Under the pieces are notes generated by a model that worked only from the letters and a program-made list of their open reading frames with translations, searched no databases and was not told the origin of the DNA. The position numbers and the translations under genes were made by a program. From assembly GCF_002754475.1 (NCBI RefSeq), contig NZ_PEFL01000003.1, positions 124,001-188,000 of the forward strand: a stretch of DNA of 64,000 nt, given 5' to 3'. Below are positions 63,886 through 64,000 of the stretch, in pieces (position 1 is the stretch's first letter; every line of letters starts with the position of its first letter). Source of the stretch: Comamonas sp. 26 (GTDB lineage: Bacteria > Pseudomonadota > Gammaproteobacteria > Burkholderiales > Burkholderiaceae_C).

Positions 63886-64000
63886 TCAGGCGTGGCGCAG
63901 CAGGTTGGCCAATTCCACCGCAGACTTGACCTGCATCTTGTCAAAAACACGCGCCCGGTGCACTTCCACAGTGCGCACGCTGATGTCGAGCTGGTCAGCA
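63886..64000 (-). CDS. LuxR/FixJ-type response regulator, C-terminal fragment
   Basis: Only the last 37 codons lie in the window; the gene continues past base 64000. They encode ADQLDISVRTVEVHRARVFD followed by KMQVKSAVELANLLRHA, the second half of a LuxR-type helix-turn-helix (GerE) ending as in FixJ/TodT/StyR regulators. The receiver domain is not visible, so the two-component assignment is by family. Stop TGA at 63888-63886. Confidence 0.85.
   Translation of the reverse strand, partial: ADQLDISVRTVEVHRARVFDKMQVKSAVELANLLRHA

Noticed and set aside
1..64000. Histidine kinase at the left edge and response regulator at the right edge as one system
   Set aside because: They are 62 kb apart and both incomplete; nothing links them.

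Overview
The window looks like a chromosomal segment of a Comamonadaceae bacterium (Burkholderiales), most likely Comamonas or a close relative. This rests on two Bug-type tripartite tricarboxylate receptors, the rsmA-surA-lptD block, metX-metW, two short dispersed repeat families that I recall as typical of this family, and high-GC coding with strong G/C third-position preference. No database search was possible, so the genus is inference. I see no tRNA, rRNA, CRISPR array, insertion sequence, prophage or plasmid gene. Nearly all space is filled by ordinary chromosomal genes.

Layout. 1-4620: 3' part of a NarL-partner histidine kinase, a leucine-rich-repeat-like protein, mnmA, and a LysR regulator. 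4621-10243: a carboxylate utilisation cluster (LysR, GntP-family permease, tcuA, tcuB, Bug receptor) with an elaborate inverted-repeat leader before tcuA. 10261-11907: an ECF41-type sigma factor and an AhpD-like carboxymuconolactone decarboxylase, each preceded by the same TGTCACA-N16-CGTC promoter. 12109-15964: a gamma-glutamyltransferase-family hydrolase and a second Bug receptor, divergent from their likely LysR regulator, with a perfect dyad between. 15996-20202: EamA transporter, NudJ-like Nudix, GNAT, a DUF2061 gene behind a Fur box, and an omega-aminotransferase.

20266-32025: outer-membrane biogenesis genes (rsmA, surA, lptD) divergent from an AmgK-like kinase, then rsmE, a degenerate SRAP protein, a lipase-like hydrolase, an M20 peptidase and a chemoreceptor. 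32262-34990: metX-metW under a SAM-II riboswitch plus terminator, and a TMEM165/GDT1 (Mn2+ export) gene under a yybP-ykoY riboswitch. 35280-39455: two tandem RRM glycine-rich RNA-binding proteins, then kdsD-kdsC-lptC-SDR. 39569-46389: apt, a hypothetical gene, a cNMP-domain protein, pgk, and the def / lipoprotein / fmt / azlC / azlD run. 46594-54929: LysM protein, dprA, DUF1631 protein, secF, secD, yajC. 55301-64000: a fused indolepyruvate ferredoxin oxidoreductase with a divergent Lrp regulator, an MFS transporter with an extra C-terminal domain, mltA overlapping head-to-head with a 56-residue membrane protein, an OmpA-family lipoprotein, and the C-terminus of a LuxR/FixJ-type response regulator.

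The most useful extra observations are regulatory: two riboswitches, a complete ECF41 autoregulatory module, the nested hairpin before tcuA, a Fur box, several operator-like dyads, and two repeat families, one placed directly behind four minus-strand genes and one apparently absorbed into the dprA reading frame.
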